Part shown: positions 1-8,824 of the stretch, in pieces
Position numbering within the stretch: the stretch's first letter is position 1
Layout: each line of letters opens with the position of its first letter
NCBI RefSeq assembly: GCF_017876675.1
Contig: NZ_JAGIOI010000001.1
Coordinates: forward strand, 3,658,001-3,722,000
Length of the DNA: 64,000 bases
Source: Arthrobacter stackebrandtii
GTDB lineage: Bacteria > Actinomycetota > Actinomycetes > Actinomycetales > Micrococcaceae
Direction: 5' to 3'
The notes under the pieces: model-generated
The model's database searches: none
Told to the model about the DNA's origin: nothing
Seen by the model: only the letters and a program-made list of their open reading frames with translations
Made by a program: the position numbers and the translations under genes

Positions 1-1
1 G

Positions 2-538
2 CGCGGCTCCGACGTCGACGCCGCCCTGCACTACCTGGCCCGCATGCTGGAGGCGGGGGAGGACCCGCGTTTCATCAGCCGCCGCATCATGATCTCCGCC
101 TCCGAGGACGTGGGCATGGCCGACCCCACCGCCCTGCAAACTGCAGTCGCCGCGGCCCAAGCCGTGGCGTTGATCGGCATGCCGGAGGCCCGGATCATCC
201 TGGCGCAGGCCGTGGTGCACGTGGCCACGGCGCCCAAGTCCAATGCCGCCTACAGCGGCATCAACGCCGCGATCGCCGACGTCCGCGCCGGCCGCGGCAC
301 CACCGTCCCGCCGCCGCTGCGCGACGCCCACTACGCCGGATCCGCCGGCCTGGGCCACGGCAAGGGCTACATCTACTCCCACGATTCCCCGCACTCGATC
401 GCCACCCAGCAGTACCCGCCGGACGACCTCGTGGGCAGGAACTACTACACGCCCACCGCCAACGGGCATGAGCGCGACCTGGGGCCGCGCCTCACCCGGC
501 TGCGGGAGATCATTCGCGGCACCGGCCCGGCGAAATAG
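2..538 (+). CDS. rarA: RarA/MgsA replication-associated recombination protein, C-terminal part
   Basis: The reading frame is open from the first bases of the window, so this is the last 178 residues of a gene that starts outside. The visible part opens with [20 protein letters not shown], continues with a stretch rich in [12 protein letters not shown], and ends with [10 protein letters not shown]. This is the conserved C-terminal helical and tetramerisation region of the RarA (MgsA) AAA+ clamp-loader-like ATPases, which act at stalled replication forks. The Walker motifs must lie upstream and cannot be checked. The gene ends with TAG and is followed by the rpsD leader. Confidence 0.9.
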   Translation, partial: RGSDVDAALHYLARMLEAGEDPRFISRRIMISASEDVGMADPTALQTAVAAAQAVALIGMPEARIILAQAVVHVATAPKSNAAYSGINAAIADVRAGRGTTVPPPLRDAHYAGSAGLGHGKGYIYSHDSPHSIATQQYPPDDLVGRNYYTPTANGHERDLGPRLTRLREIIRGTGPAK

Positions 539-845
539 GGTTTGGTGACCTCCGACGCCGGACCCCGCCGCCGGGGTGGCCGGCACCCGGGCGGGGCAAG
601 GCTGGGAGACGGGACGCGCCGTCGTGCTTCATGCGGGGCGGATGGTAGAGTTGATGGCGCACTGGCAAGCTCTGGCTCCATGCACAACATCCATGTACGG
701 TTCGCGCGGTTTTGGCCGCGTATTTCATGTGCTTTCAAGGATTTGTTGCGTATGCCCAGGTGCTGCAGCGAAGGGCCGCAATAGCCCCAGCTCTCCACAA
801 TGGAGGCCAGGTAAAACACTTATTGCACATATTGGAAGGACACAA
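539..845 (+). other. rarA-rpsD intergenic leader
   Basis: About 307 bases with no convincing gene. The frame that extends rpsD upstream lacks recognisable protein sequence. A possible -10 box TAGAGT lies at 646-651 without an obvious -35. Two small hairpins are visible: CGCGG/CCGCG around 706-721, and CTCCA-caa-TGGAG near 791-805. Bases 618-634 carry one copy of a dispersed 17-mer that is also found at pyrF and after glpK. The long leader could carry S4 autoregulation, but I see no sequence that proves it. Confidence 0.5.
618..634 (-). repeat. Dispersed 17-bp repeat, copy 1 (reverse orientation)
   Basis: The + strand reads GCCGTCGTGCTTCATGC, the exact reverse complement of GCATGAAGCACGACGGC found at 22888 and 43609. 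About 30 bases beyond the core this copy also shares the 12-mer CGCCCGGGTGCC with the pyrF copy. At glpK the same core forms one arm of a terminator; here no second arm is present. Confidence 0.7.
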
Positions 846-1472
846 GTGGCTAACAACACACGTGCCCGCCGTCAGGCCCGCCTTTCGCGGTCCCTCGGCA
901 TTGCTCTGACTCCGAAGGCAGCCAAGTACCTCGAGCGCCGCCCGTACGGCCCCGGTGAGCACGGCCGCGCCCGCAAGAAGCAGGACAGCGACTACGCAGT
1001 ACGCCTCCGCGAAAAGCAGCGTCTGCGCGCCCAGTACGGCATCCGCGAAGCACAGATGACCCGTGCCTTCGAAGAAGCCAAGCACACCAAGGGCATGACC
1101 GGTGAAAACCTGGTTGAGATCCTTGAAAGCCGTTTGGACGCCCTGGTCCTGCGTGCAGGCTTCGCCCGCACCACCGCCCAGGCACGCCAGCTGGTTGTCC
1201 ACCGCCACATCATGGTTGACGGCGCCCGCGTGGACCGCCCGTCCTACCGCGTTGCCGAGGGTCAGCTGATCCACGTGCACCCGCGCAGCCAGACCATGGT
1301 TCCCCTGCAGCTTGCTGCAGCCGGCGCCCACCGCGACGTGCTCCCCGCCGTCCCGGCCTACCTGGATGTGAAGCTGGAGAGCCTGCAGGCCCGCCTGGTT
1401 CGCAAGCCCAAGCGCTCCGAGGTTCCCGTAACCTGTGAAGAGCAGCTGGTTGTTGAATTCTACTCACGCTAA
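846..1472 (+). CDS. rpsD: 30S ribosomal protein S4
   Basis: S4 (208 aa) is a primary 16S rRNA binding protein that nucleates assembly of the small subunit body. The N-terminus VANNTRARRQARLSRSLG, the RRPYGPGEHG segment and the S4 RNA-binding domain around LESRLDALVLRAGFARTTAQARQLVVHRHIMVDG are diagnostic. The GTG start at 846 is set by the ribosome site GGAAGGA at 834-840 and by homology. The frame is open further upstream, but that stretch does not resemble S4. The gene stands alone here, as in many Micrococcaceae, rather than in the alpha operon, and ends at a strong terminator. Confidence 0.97.
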   Translation: MANNTRARRQARLSRSLGIALTPKAAKYLERRPYGPGEHGRARKKQDSDYAVRLREKQRLRAQYGIREAQMTRAFEEAKHTKGMTGENLVEILESRLDALVLRAGFARTTAQARQLVVHRHIMVDGARVDRPSYRVAEGQLIHVHPRSQTMVPLQLAAAGAHRDVLPAVPAYLDVKLESLQARLVRKPKRSEVPVTCEEQLVVEFYSR

Positions 1473-1524
1473 ATCCCTTGGGAAGCAGCGAGAAGTAGGG
1501 CTTGCAACACGCAAAGCTTGAAAC

Positions 1525-1562
1525 ACAAAACAGCCCGCGGCACGCGCCGCGGGCTGTTTTGT
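1525..1562. terminator. rpsD terminator
   Basis: Perfect 17-bp stem (1525-1541 with 1546-1562) around a 4-base loop. The GC-rich core CAGCCCGCGGC is flanked by A/T tracts on both sides, so it could work in either direction. Confidence 0.9.
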
Positions 1563-1672
1563 AGCCAAAACCGGTTGAAAGCCGAAACCGAACGGCATTT
1601 GTGGGTAAGGTACTTTGGGAGAAACGTCCGGAACCGAGCCGGGACCCAAGCAGGAATTGAGGCGGCACATTC

Positions 1673-2047
1673 ATGAGTGGTGGCGACATTGCAGGACTCA
1701 TAGCGGCAGGCGTGTTCGCCGTGCTTGTGGCATTGCTTGCCGTGCCCATCATCAAGCTGGGCAGGGTGTTCGATGAAATGCGCACCACCATCAAGGAGAT
1801 CAGCGACGGAACCACCCCGCTGATTGAGGAGGTCACCGCCACGGTGGCCACCACCAACACCCAGCTGGGCAAGGTTGACGGGATATCCAACAACGTCTCG
1901 GACGCCACAGCCAATATTTCGGCGTTGTCCGCGCTGGTTGCGGCCACGATCGGGCAGCCGCTGATCAAGGTCTCCGCCTTCTCCTACGGCGTGCGCCAGG
2001 CGTTTGCCGGGCGCCGCAAGCCCGGCCGCTCCAGGCACAGCCGCTGA
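1673..2047 (+). CDS. DUF948 family membrane protein
   Basis: A 124-residue protein with one N-terminal membrane helix (about residues 5-27, LIAAGVFAVLVALLAVPIIKLG) followed by an amphipathic, coiled-coil-like region (VFDEMRTTIKEISDGTTPLIEEVTATV) and a basic tail RRKPGRSRHSR. This layout and length fit the DUF948 family, whose role is unknown. It sits directly before a small YtxH-like gene and alaS, a common actinobacterial order. The ATG has a GAGG motif about 10 bases upstream. Confidence 0.85.
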   Translation: MSGGDIAGLIAAGVFAVLVALLAVPIIKLGRVFDEMRTTIKEISDGTTPLIEEVTATVATTNTQLGKVDGISNNVSDATANISALSALVAATIGQPLIKVSAFSYGVRQAFAGRRKPGRSRHSR

Positions 2048-2086
2048 GCCGGCCGCACCCGGGACAAAATTCAAGGGATAAAATTG

Positions 2087-2320
2087 ATGAAGAAGATCTT
2101 TTGGCTAGGCGTGGGCATCACGATCGGCGTCATCGCCGCCCGCAAGATTGCCGCGGCGCAGGGCGCCATCGGCCCGGAAGGGCTGAACCGGGCGGTCGGC
2201 AGGGCTGCCGACGCCGTCCATGACTTCGCCGACGCGCTTCGTGAGAACATGAACGAGCGCGAAACAGATTTGCGGCTGGCCCTGGGCGTTGACCAGGACC
2301 CGGCCGGGCCGCGCCGCTAG
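2087..2320 (+). CDS. YtxH-like small membrane protein (DUF6167-like)
   Basis: 77 residues beginning MKKIFWLGVGITIGVIAARK, a single N-terminal hydrophobic helix, then a soluble tail with helical character (AADAVHDFADALRENMNERE). It resembles short YtxH/DUF6167 proteins found between DUF948 genes and alaS; the biochemical role is unknown. A TTG codon immediately precedes the ATG and could also serve as start; AAGGGA lies about 9 bases upstream. The gene is 39 bases after the DUF948 stop and is probably cotranscribed with it. Confidence 0.75.
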   Translation: MKKIFWLGVGITIGVIAARKIAAAQGAIGPEGLNRAVGRAADAVHDFADALRENMNERETDLRLALGVDQDPAGPRR

Positions 2321-2417
2321 GCGCTGCACCAGGCACAGCCACGCCGCCAAGGCGCAAGGCACCAGGCAGGGACAAGGGTTCCTGCCGGCACGAACTATTG
2401 AAGGAGCCACCAGGCTA

Positions 2418-5099
2418 ATGAAATCGCACGACATCGCACGCCGCTGGGTAGATTTTTTCGCCGGCAAGCAACACACCCCCGTGCCCTCTGCCTCCCTGGT
2501 GTCCTCCGACCCTTCGCTGCTCTTCACCGTCGCCGGCATGGTCCCCTTCATCCCGTACCTGACCGCCCGCGAGGTCCCGCCGTTCAAGCGCGCCACGAGC
2601 GTGCAGAAGTGCATCCGCACCGGCGACATCGACGAGGTCGGCAAGACGGTCCGCCACGGCACCTTCTTCCAGATGTGCGGCAACTTCTCCTTCGGCGACT
2701 ACTTCAAGGAAACCGCCATCCCCTACGCCTGGGAGCTGCTCACCTCGTCCATTGACGACGGCGGCTACGGACTCCCGGCCGAGCGCCTGTGGGTCACGGT
2801 GTACACCGAGGACGACGAGGCCTACGGCATTTGGCGCGACAAGGTGGGCGTCCCCGCAGACCGCATCCAGCGCATCGGCAAGGAAGACAACTACTGGTCC
2901 ACCGGCCAGCCCGGCCCGGCCGGTCCGTGCTCGGAGATCTTCTACGACCGCGGCCCCGAATACGGTGTCGACGGCGGCCCCATCGCCGATGAGACCCGCT
3001 ACATCGAGATCTGGAACCTCGTGTTCATGCAGTACCAGATCGACAACGTCACCTCCAAGGTCGACTTCGACGTCGTTGGCGAACTGCCCAACAAGAACAT
3101 TGACACGGGCCTGGGCCTGGAACGCCTCGCCATGATCCTGCAGGGCGTGGAGAACATGTACGAGACCGACCAGGTCCGCCCCGTCCTGGACAAGGCCGCA
3201 GAACTCTCCGGCAAGAAGTACACCTCCACCGAGGACCCGGCCGACCCGCACCACGTGGATGACGTCCGCATGCGCGTTGTCGCCGACCACATCCGCTCCT
3301 CGCTCATGCTGATTTCCGACGGCGTCACCCCCTCCAACGAAGGCCGCGGCTACGTGCTGCGCCGGCTCATCCGCCGTGCCGTGCGCGCCATGCGCCTGCT
3401 CGGCGTCGAGACCGCCGTGCTGCCTGAGCTGCTGCCGGTCTCCCGCGACGCCATGAAGGGCGCCTACCCCGAGGTGGAGGCCGACTTCGCCCGCATCTCC
3501 CGGATCGCCTACGCCGAAGAGAAGTCCTTCCTGCGCACCATCGCCAGCGGCACCGCCCGCCTGGAGGAAGCAGTGAAGGAATCCAAGGCAGCCAACACGT
3601 CCCTGTCCGGTGAAGAGGCCTTCGCCCTGCACGACACGTACGGCTTCCCGATCGACCTGACCCTGGAAATGGCCGCCGAGGCCGGCCTGGCCGTGGACGA
3701 GGCGGGCTTCCGCGCCCTCATGCTCGAACAGCGCCAGCGCGCCCAGAAGGATGCCAAGGCGAAGAAGAGCGGCCACGCAGACCTCTCCGTCTTCCACGAG
3801 CTCCTCGCCCAGGGCGAAACCGTGTTCACCGGCTACACCGAGCTGGAGGGCAAGGGCCGCGTGCGCTCCATCCTCTCCAACGGTGCCGCCGTGGCGCACG
3901 CCTCCACCGGGGACGAAATCTCCCTGGTCCTGGATGAGACCCCGTTCTACGCCGAGGCGGGCGGCCAGGCAGCAGACACCGGCCTGATCACCGGCGACGG
4001 CTTCGTCGTCGAGGTCCTCGACGTCCAGCGCCCCATCAAGGGCCTGAGCGTCCACAAGGCCATCGTGCGCGAAGGCGAACTGCCGGCAGACGCCGTGGTG
4101 CGTGCCGCCGTCGACCGTGAACGCCGCCACGCAGCGGAGCAGGCGCACACGGGCACGCACATTGTGCACGCAGCCCTGCACCAGATCCTCGGCCCGGAGG
4201 CGCTCCAGCGCGGCTCCTACAACAAGGCCGGCTACCTGCGCTTCGACTTCGCCTGGGGCGAGGGCCTCAGCGCGGCAACGCGGTCGGAGATCGAGGAAGT
4301 TGCCAACATCGCCATCCGCAACAACTACAAGGTGGACACCAAGGTCATGGACCTGGACGCCGCCAAGGCCCTGGGCGCCATGGCGCTGTTCGGTGAGAAT
4401 TACGGCTCCGAGGTCCGGGTTGTGGAGATCGACGGCGCCTGGTCGCGCGAGCTCTGCGGCGGCACCCACGTGGACAGCACCTCCCGCATCGGCTCCCTGA
4501 CCCTGCTGGGCGAGCAGTCCGTGGGTTCCGGAAACCGCCGCGTCGAGGCCTTCGTTGGCATGGACGCGTTCCGCCACCTGGCCGCCGAGCGGGCCCTGGT
4601 CAGCGAACTGACGGACATGCTCAAGGTTCCCTCGAACCTGCTGCAGGAGCGCGTCGCTGCAACCTTGGCGAAGCTCAAGACTGCCGAGAAGGAACTGGAG
4701 CGCCTGCGCAAGGAGCAGCTCAGCGCGGCAGCCGCCAACCTGGTGGGCACAGCCGTGGACGCCAACGGCGTGCGCGTCATCGCCCACAACGCCGGGGAGG
4801 TCTCCAGCGCCGATGACCTGCGAGGGCTGGCACTTGACCTGCGCAACCGCCTCGGCTCGGCGCCGTCGGCCATTGCCGTTGCCGGCGCGAGCAACGCCCG
4901 CCCCATCATCCTGGTGGTGACCAACGAGGCCGCCCGCGAGGCAGGCATCAAGGCCGGAAACCTGGTCAAGCTGGCCTCGGGCATCCTGGGCGGCGGCGGC
5001 GGCGGCAAGCCGGACATGGCCCAGGGCGGCGGCTCTGACGTGACGGCGATCGACGCAGCCCTGGCGGCCGTGTCCGATGCCGTGAAGAACCGGTCCTAG
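2418..5099 (+). CDS. alaS: Alanyl-tRNA synthetase
   Basis: Charges tRNA-Ala with alanine and edits misacylated Ser/Gly. The 893 residues are full length: an N-terminal class II catalytic domain (VPSASLVSSDPSLLFTVAGM; TSVQKCIRTGDIDEVG), the editing domain with zinc ligands HTGTH (about 577-581) and CGGTH (about 680-684), and a C-Ala domain ending in the glycine-rich loop LGGGGGGKPDMAQGGG. The frame is open upstream of the chosen ATG, but KSHDIARRWVDFF matches the family N-terminus and GAAGGAG precedes it. It is followed 7 bases later by ruvX. Confidence 0.97.
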   Translation: MKSHDIARRWVDFFAGKQHTPVPSASLVSSDPSLLFTVAGMVPFIPYLTAREVPPFKRATSVQKCIRTGDIDEVGKTVRHGTFFQMCGNFSFGDYFKETAIPYAWELLTSSIDDGGYGLPAERLWVTVYTEDDEAYGIWRDKVGVPADRIQRIGKEDNYWSTGQPGPAGPCSEIFYDRGPEYGVDGGPIADETRYIEIWNLVFMQYQIDNVTSKVDFDVVGELPNKNIDTGLGLERLAMILQGVENMYETDQVRPVLDKAAELSGKKYTSTEDPADPHHVDDVRMRVVADHIRSSLMLISDGVTPSNEGRGYVLRRLIRRAVRAMRLLGVETAVLPELLPVSRDAMKGAYPEVEADFARISRIAYAEEKSFLRTIASGTARLEEAVKESKAANTSLSGEEAFALHDTYGFPIDLTLEMAAEAGLAVDEAGFRALMLEQRQRAQKDAKAKKSGHADLSVFHELLAQGETVFTGYTELEGKGRVRSILSNGAAVAHASTGDEISLVLDETPFYAEAGGQAADTGLITGDGFVVEVLDVQRPIKGLSVHKAIVREGELPADAVVRAAVDRERRHAAEQAHTGTHIVHAALHQILGPEALQRGSYNKAGYLRFDFAWGEGLSAATRSEIEEVANIAIRNNYKVDTKVMDLDAAKALGAMALFGENYGSEVRVVEIDGAWSRELCGGTHVDSTSRIGSLTLLGEQSVGSGNRRVEAFVGMDAFRHLAAERALVSELTDMLKVPSNLLQERVAATLAKLKTAEKELERLRKEQLSAAAANLVGTAVDANGVRVIAHNAGEVSSADDLRGLALDLRNRLGSAPSAIAVAGASNARPIILVVTNEAAREAGIKAGNLVKLASGILGGGGGGKPDMAQGGGSDVTAIDAALAAVSDAVKNRS

Positions 5100-5106
5100 G
5101 GGACCC

Positions 5107-5697
5107 GTGGCGGATCAACGCTTCCCGCAGGGGGTCAAGCTGGGAATTGACGTGGGCATGGCCCGTGTCGGCCTGGCCTCCTGCGACCCCGACGGCATCC
5201 TGGCCACACCGGTCAAGACCCTGAGCCGGGATGCCAAGCGCAACAGCGACATCAAGGTTGTGGTGAAGGAGGCCGCCACCCGCGGTGCGGTGCAGATTTT
5301 TGTCGGGCTGCCCAGGACCATGAAAGGGGAGGAAAAAGCCTCCGCCGAGATGGCCCGCAGCTATGCGGGGCTGCTGGTTTCACTGCTCCAGGACGCCGGA
5401 CTGGATGTTCCGGTTCACCTGATCGACGAGCGGCTGACCACCGTCAGCGCCCACCAGGCACTGAACAAGGCTGGCCTTGACAGCAGGGAACACCGTAAAG
5501 TGGTAGATCAAGTGGCCGCTGTGGAAATTTTGCAGCACGCCCTTGACATGCAGAAAGCGCGCAACGCCAATGTTGGCCAGCTTGTGCGCCCACGTAAGCC
5601 GGATGTTGTGGGGACTGACGGACCAGCGCAAAACGAAGAGGTTTCCACCATTTCCACGCAAATCGGCGTGCCCGAGAAGAATGCTCCGGCATCATGA
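5107..5697 (+). CDS. ruvX: Putative pre-16S rRNA nuclease / Holliday junction resolvase RuvX (YqgF)
   Basis: A 196-residue RNase H-fold protein of the YqgF/RuvX family, implicated in 16S rRNA 5'-end maturation and formerly called a Holliday junction resolvase. Visible motifs are GIDVGMARVGLA with the first catalytic Asp, the GLPRTMKGEE loop, and IDERLTT. The C-terminus is about 40 residues longer than a minimal YqgF and low in complexity. The GTG start is 7 bases after alaS; the gene end overlaps mltG by 4 bases (ATGA), so the alaS-ruvX-mltG order is a coupled operon. Confidence 0.93.
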   Translation: MADQRFPQGVKLGIDVGMARVGLASCDPDGILATPVKTLSRDAKRNSDIKVVVKEAATRGAVQIFVGLPRTMKGEEKASAEMARSYAGLLVSLLQDAGLDVPVHLIDERLTTVSAHQALNKAGLDSREHRKVVDQVAAVEILQHALDMQKARNANVGQLVRPRKPDVVGTDGPAQNEEVSTISTQIGVPEKNAPAS

Positions 5698-7907
5698 CCG
5701 AGTATCCGAGCCGTCGGGCTCTCAGGGAAAATCCAGACTTGGTCTGGAAGGCCCCGGACCAGGACAACGACGCACGCACTGACGGCGGCCAGGCCGGCTA
5801 CACCCCGGCCGGGCAGACGCAGCCCGGGTACGCGGGGCATGACGGCGCGGTGCAGGACACCGGGCCGCAGGAACAGTCCCTCCCGTCGTGGCTGGACCAG
5901 CCCTTTGACCAGGACAACTTCGCCGGGCCGGCCTCCCGCTACGAGCTGCCGCAAAGCTTCGATGCCGCCCCGGGCTACACGGTGCCGACCGCCTTCGCAC
6001 CGCCGGCCCACACGTCGCCGGCCGCCTACGAGCCGCCGGCCCGCTTTGAGAACACCCCGGGTTTCGAAACTCCGGCCCACCATGGCGCCGGGTATGGCGC
6101 ATCTCCCTATGAATCCGTGCCGGAGCCTGCACCCTTCCAGTCGCAGCCGCAGATCCCGGCCCGTGTGTCCGACGAATCATATTTCCAGGAAACCCCGCGC
6201 GGCGGCAGCAGTAACCAGGCGGAGCAGCCCGGCGAGTTCCTGTACCAGGAGACACTGCACCGGACAGGACAGTTTGAAGCTGTCCAGCAGCCGGCGGCAG
6301 AATTCAACGACCCGCGCTACTCCGCCCCGGCCTATGAGCCGCAGCAGTACGCGATGCCCTCCTTTGAGCCCCAATACACGGCACCCGGACCCCGATACAC
6401 GGCCGCCGAGCCCCAGTACACGACACCCGGGTTTGAAACAGGCCAGTTCGCGGTTCCGGCTTTCGAGGAACAGCAGTTCGAAGTCCCCGTGCTGCATGCC
6501 GGGAACAGCCCGGAGCCAGGGCAGTTTTCGCCCGGCACGGCCCGGCAGGAGGGCCTTGGCCGACAAGGCCTGCTCGCCCAGGCGGCCGCGGAATATGAAT
6601 CTAGTGCCTACGAGCCGGAGGGCCGGGACGTCCAGCACGGCGCCTACGGGGCCCCTGCGGCCGCTGCCGGAAACAGCCACCAGGGTCCCGCTGCCAACTC
6701 CTTCGGGGAGCACGGAACCCACGCCTACCAGGCGCCGGAGGAAGGCTCCTACGAGGACGAATACCACGACGGCGCCGGGGACCACTACGACGACGGGGAC
6801 GACTACCTCGAGCCGCGCCCAGCCCCCGGATCCAGCCGGTCCAAGCGTGTACGCAAGCGCCGGCGCAGCCTCGTCTTCCTTGTCGTCGTGCTGCTGTTCG
6901 CCGCCGTCGTCTATTTTGTTTTCCAGTCGGTCAAGCCGATGCTGGCCGGCTTCCAGACTCCGGACTACCCCGGCCCCGGCACCGGTTCGGTGTCTTTTGT
7001 GGTCCCCGACGGCGCCACCGGGCGCTCCATCGCCACCGACCTCAAGACCGAGGACATCGTCGCCAGCGAGCAGGCGTTCCTGGACGCCCTCACGGCAGCG
7101 GACGGCGCCTCGGCGCTGCAGCCCGGCACCTTTGAGATGAAGCACCAAATGAAGGCCTCCGATGCCGTCACCGTGTTGCTGGCCACTGATGACAACAAGG
7201 TCCACTACACCGCCATTGCCCAGAACCTGCGCATCGGGGAAACCCTGCAGGTCCTGGCCGACAGCACAGGCCTGCCGCTGGCGGAATTTGAGTCGCTGGC
7301 CAACCAGCCCGCCCTGTTCGACCTGCCTCCGCAGGCCAAGAACCTTGAAGGCTACCTGGCCCCGGGGGAGTACCGTTTCCCCATCGACATCGATGCCAAG
7401 GGTGTGCTGGACGAACTCGTCAAGGCCACCAAGGACGAACTCGTGGCAACGGGCGTCACCGACCCGAATGAGCAGTACCGGATCCTGACGGTTGCCAGCA
7501 TCATCGAGTTCGAAGGCAACGTGGAGAACTACGCCATGATCTCCGGCGCCATTGAGAACCGCATCAACAAGCCCAACGCTGAAACCGGCGGCAGGCTGGA
7601 GTCGGACGCCACCGTGGCCTACGGGCTGGGCAAGAAGACGTACAACATCACGGCCGAGGAAAAGGCAGACGCCTCCAACCTCTACAACACCTTCGCCAAC
7701 GCCGGACTGCCCGTGGGCCCCATCGGCTCACCCGGGAACAAGGCAATCGTGGCCGGCGCCCACCCGGAGGAGAACCCTTACTACTTCTGGGTGACCATCA
7801 ACCTGGACACCGGCGAGACGCTGTACGCAGCCACCTTCGCCGAGCACCAGGCCAACGTGGCCAAGTATGTCGCCTGGTGCGACGCCAATGCAGGGAAGTG
7901 CGAATAA
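5694..7907 (+). CDS. mltG: Endolytic transglycosylase MltG (YceG-like) with long disordered N-terminus
   Basis: Membrane-anchored lytic transglycosylase thought to terminate nascent glycan chains. The catalytic YceG domain fills the C-terminal half, with ASIIEFEG around residues 601-608 (E605 as the expected catalytic Glu) and the conserved NAGLPVGPIGSPGNKAI. A single membrane helix spans about 393-412 after a basic KRVRKRRR stop. The first ~380 residues are unusual: acidic, cytoplasmic and disordered, rich in Pro, Gln, Tyr and Phe with repeated YTAPG/PQYTTPGFE-like units. Typical MltG is 340-400 aa; this one is 737. It starts within the ruvX stop codon. Confidence 0.93.
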   Translation: MTEYPSRRALRENPDLVWKAPDQDNDARTDGGQAGYTPAGQTQPGYAGHDGAVQDTGPQEQSLPSWLDQPFDQDNFAGPASRYELPQSFDAAPGYTVPTAFAPPAHTSPAAYEPPARFENTPGFETPAHHGAGYGASPYESVPEPAPFQSQPQIPARVSDESYFQETPRGGSSNQAEQPGEFLYQETLHRTGQFEAVQQPAAEFNDPRYSAPAYEPQQYAMPSFEPQYTAPGPRYTAAEPQYTTPGFETGQFAVPAFEEQQFEVPVLHAGNSPEPGQFSPGTARQEGLGRQGLLAQAAAEYESSAYEPEGRDVQHGAYGAPAAAAGNSHQGPAANSFGEHGTHAYQAPEEGSYEDEYHDGAGDHYDDGDDYLEPRPAPGSSRSKRVRKRRRSLVFLVVVLLFAAVVYFVFQSVKPMLAGFQTPDYPGPGTGSVSFVVPDGATGRSIATDLKTEDIVASEQAFLDALTAADGASALQPGTFEMKHQMKASDAVTVLLATDDNKVHYTAIAQNLRIGETLQVLADSTGLPLAEFESLANQPALFDLPPQAKNLEGYLAPGEYRFPIDIDAKGVLDELVKATKDELVATGVTDPNEQYRILTVASIIEFEGNVENYAMISGAIENRINKPNAETGGRLESDATVAYGLGKKTYNITAEEKADASNLYNTFANAGLPVGPIGSPGNKAIVAGAHPEENPYYFWVTINLDTGETLYAATFAEHQANVAKYVAWCDANAGKCE

Positions 7908-8819
7908 TTGAATCAACCGCCCAAGGGCGCGGTGCTGGGACATCCGATCGGACATTCCAAGTCACCCGCCATGCACAATGCCGCCTACGCCGCTCTCGGC
8001 GCCGACATGTCCTACGGGGCGATCGACGTTGACGTGCCCGACCTGGCCGGCCTCCTGGCCCGCGTCCGCTCGGAAGGGGGCTGGTACGGGCTCTCCGTCA
8101 CGATGCCGCTGAAGAATGCCGCAGTGGACCTGGTCGATGAGTTGACGCCGGTGGCTGCCGCCCTTGGCGCCGTGAACACCATAACTGCCACCTCGCCCGA
8201 CGGCGGTCCGGCCCGCCTTCGGGGGGACAACACGGACGTGGCCGGGATCGTGAACGCCCTCCTGCATGCCGGGGCGGGGGAGCGCCCGCGCGCAGCCATC
8301 CTTGGCGGCGGCGGCACGGCAGTCTCGGCCATTGCCGCCCTCGCCCAGCTGGACGCAGCAGCCATCCACCTCTTTGTCCGCAACCCGCAGAAGGCCGCCG
8401 GAACCGCCGCCGTCGCGCAAACCCTGGGCACCGCCGTCGAACTTAAAGCCTTTGCCGGGGCTGCGCAGGAACTGGCGGGTTACGACATTGTCATCTCCAC
8501 GCTGCCCCCGCGCGGTGCCGACGCCATGGCCCGGGAGTTTGCAGCGGCGGCGCCGGCGGTGCCGGGCGCACTGCTGCTGGACGTGGCCTACGACCCGTGG
8601 CCCAGTGTTTTGGGGCAGGCATGGGAGCATGCCGGCGGAACCGTCGTGGCAGGGATCGAGATGCTGCTGTACCAGGGCGTGGATCAGGTGCGCCAGTTCA
8701 CCGCCGCGGCCGGATTCGGCACGCTTGACACAGAGCAGCTGGGCGGCGTCATCAATGTGATGTGCGACGCATTGGGCATCCCCCGGCGAAATCCCTACGA
8801 CCAGAACATGGCAGGATAG
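7908..8819 (+). CDS. aroE: Shikimate dehydrogenase
   Basis: NADPH-dependent reduction of 3-dehydroshikimate to shikimate. The 303 residues show the shikimate-binding motif [14 protein letters not shown], the catalytic lysine in [14 protein letters not shown] and DNTDVAG, and a dinucleotide-binding loop ([15 protein letters not shown]). The TTG start directly follows the mltG TAA stop; GGGAAG at 7893-7898 serves as ribosome site. It heads the cluster aroE-aroC-aroK-aroB, four steps of aromatic amino acid biosynthesis. Confidence 0.94.
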   Translation: MNQPPKGAVLGHPIGHSKSPAMHNAAYAALGADMSYGAIDVDVPDLAGLLARVRSEGGWYGLSVTMPLKNAAVDLVDELTPVAAALGAVNTITATSPDGGPARLRGDNTDVAGIVNALLHAGAGERPRAAILGGGGTAVSAIAALAQLDAAAIHLFVRNPQKAAGTAAVAQTLGTAVELKAFAGAAQELAGYDIVISTLPPRGADAMAREFAAAAPAVPGALLLDVAYDPWPSVLGQAWEHAGGTVVAGIEMLLYQGVDQVRQFTAAAGFGTLDTEQLGGVINVMCDALGIPRRNPYDQNMAG

Positions 8820-8824
8820 AGAGT

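Noticed and set aside
576-845. N-terminal extension of S4 to about 298 residues
   Set aside because: The extension has no S4 similarity, and a strong ribosome site precedes the GTG at 846.
2415-4787. A 790-codon open frame antisense to alaS
   Set aside because: It is the mirror of a GC-rich, codon-biased gene; composition is Gly/Val/His/Asp-rich with no family-like sequence.
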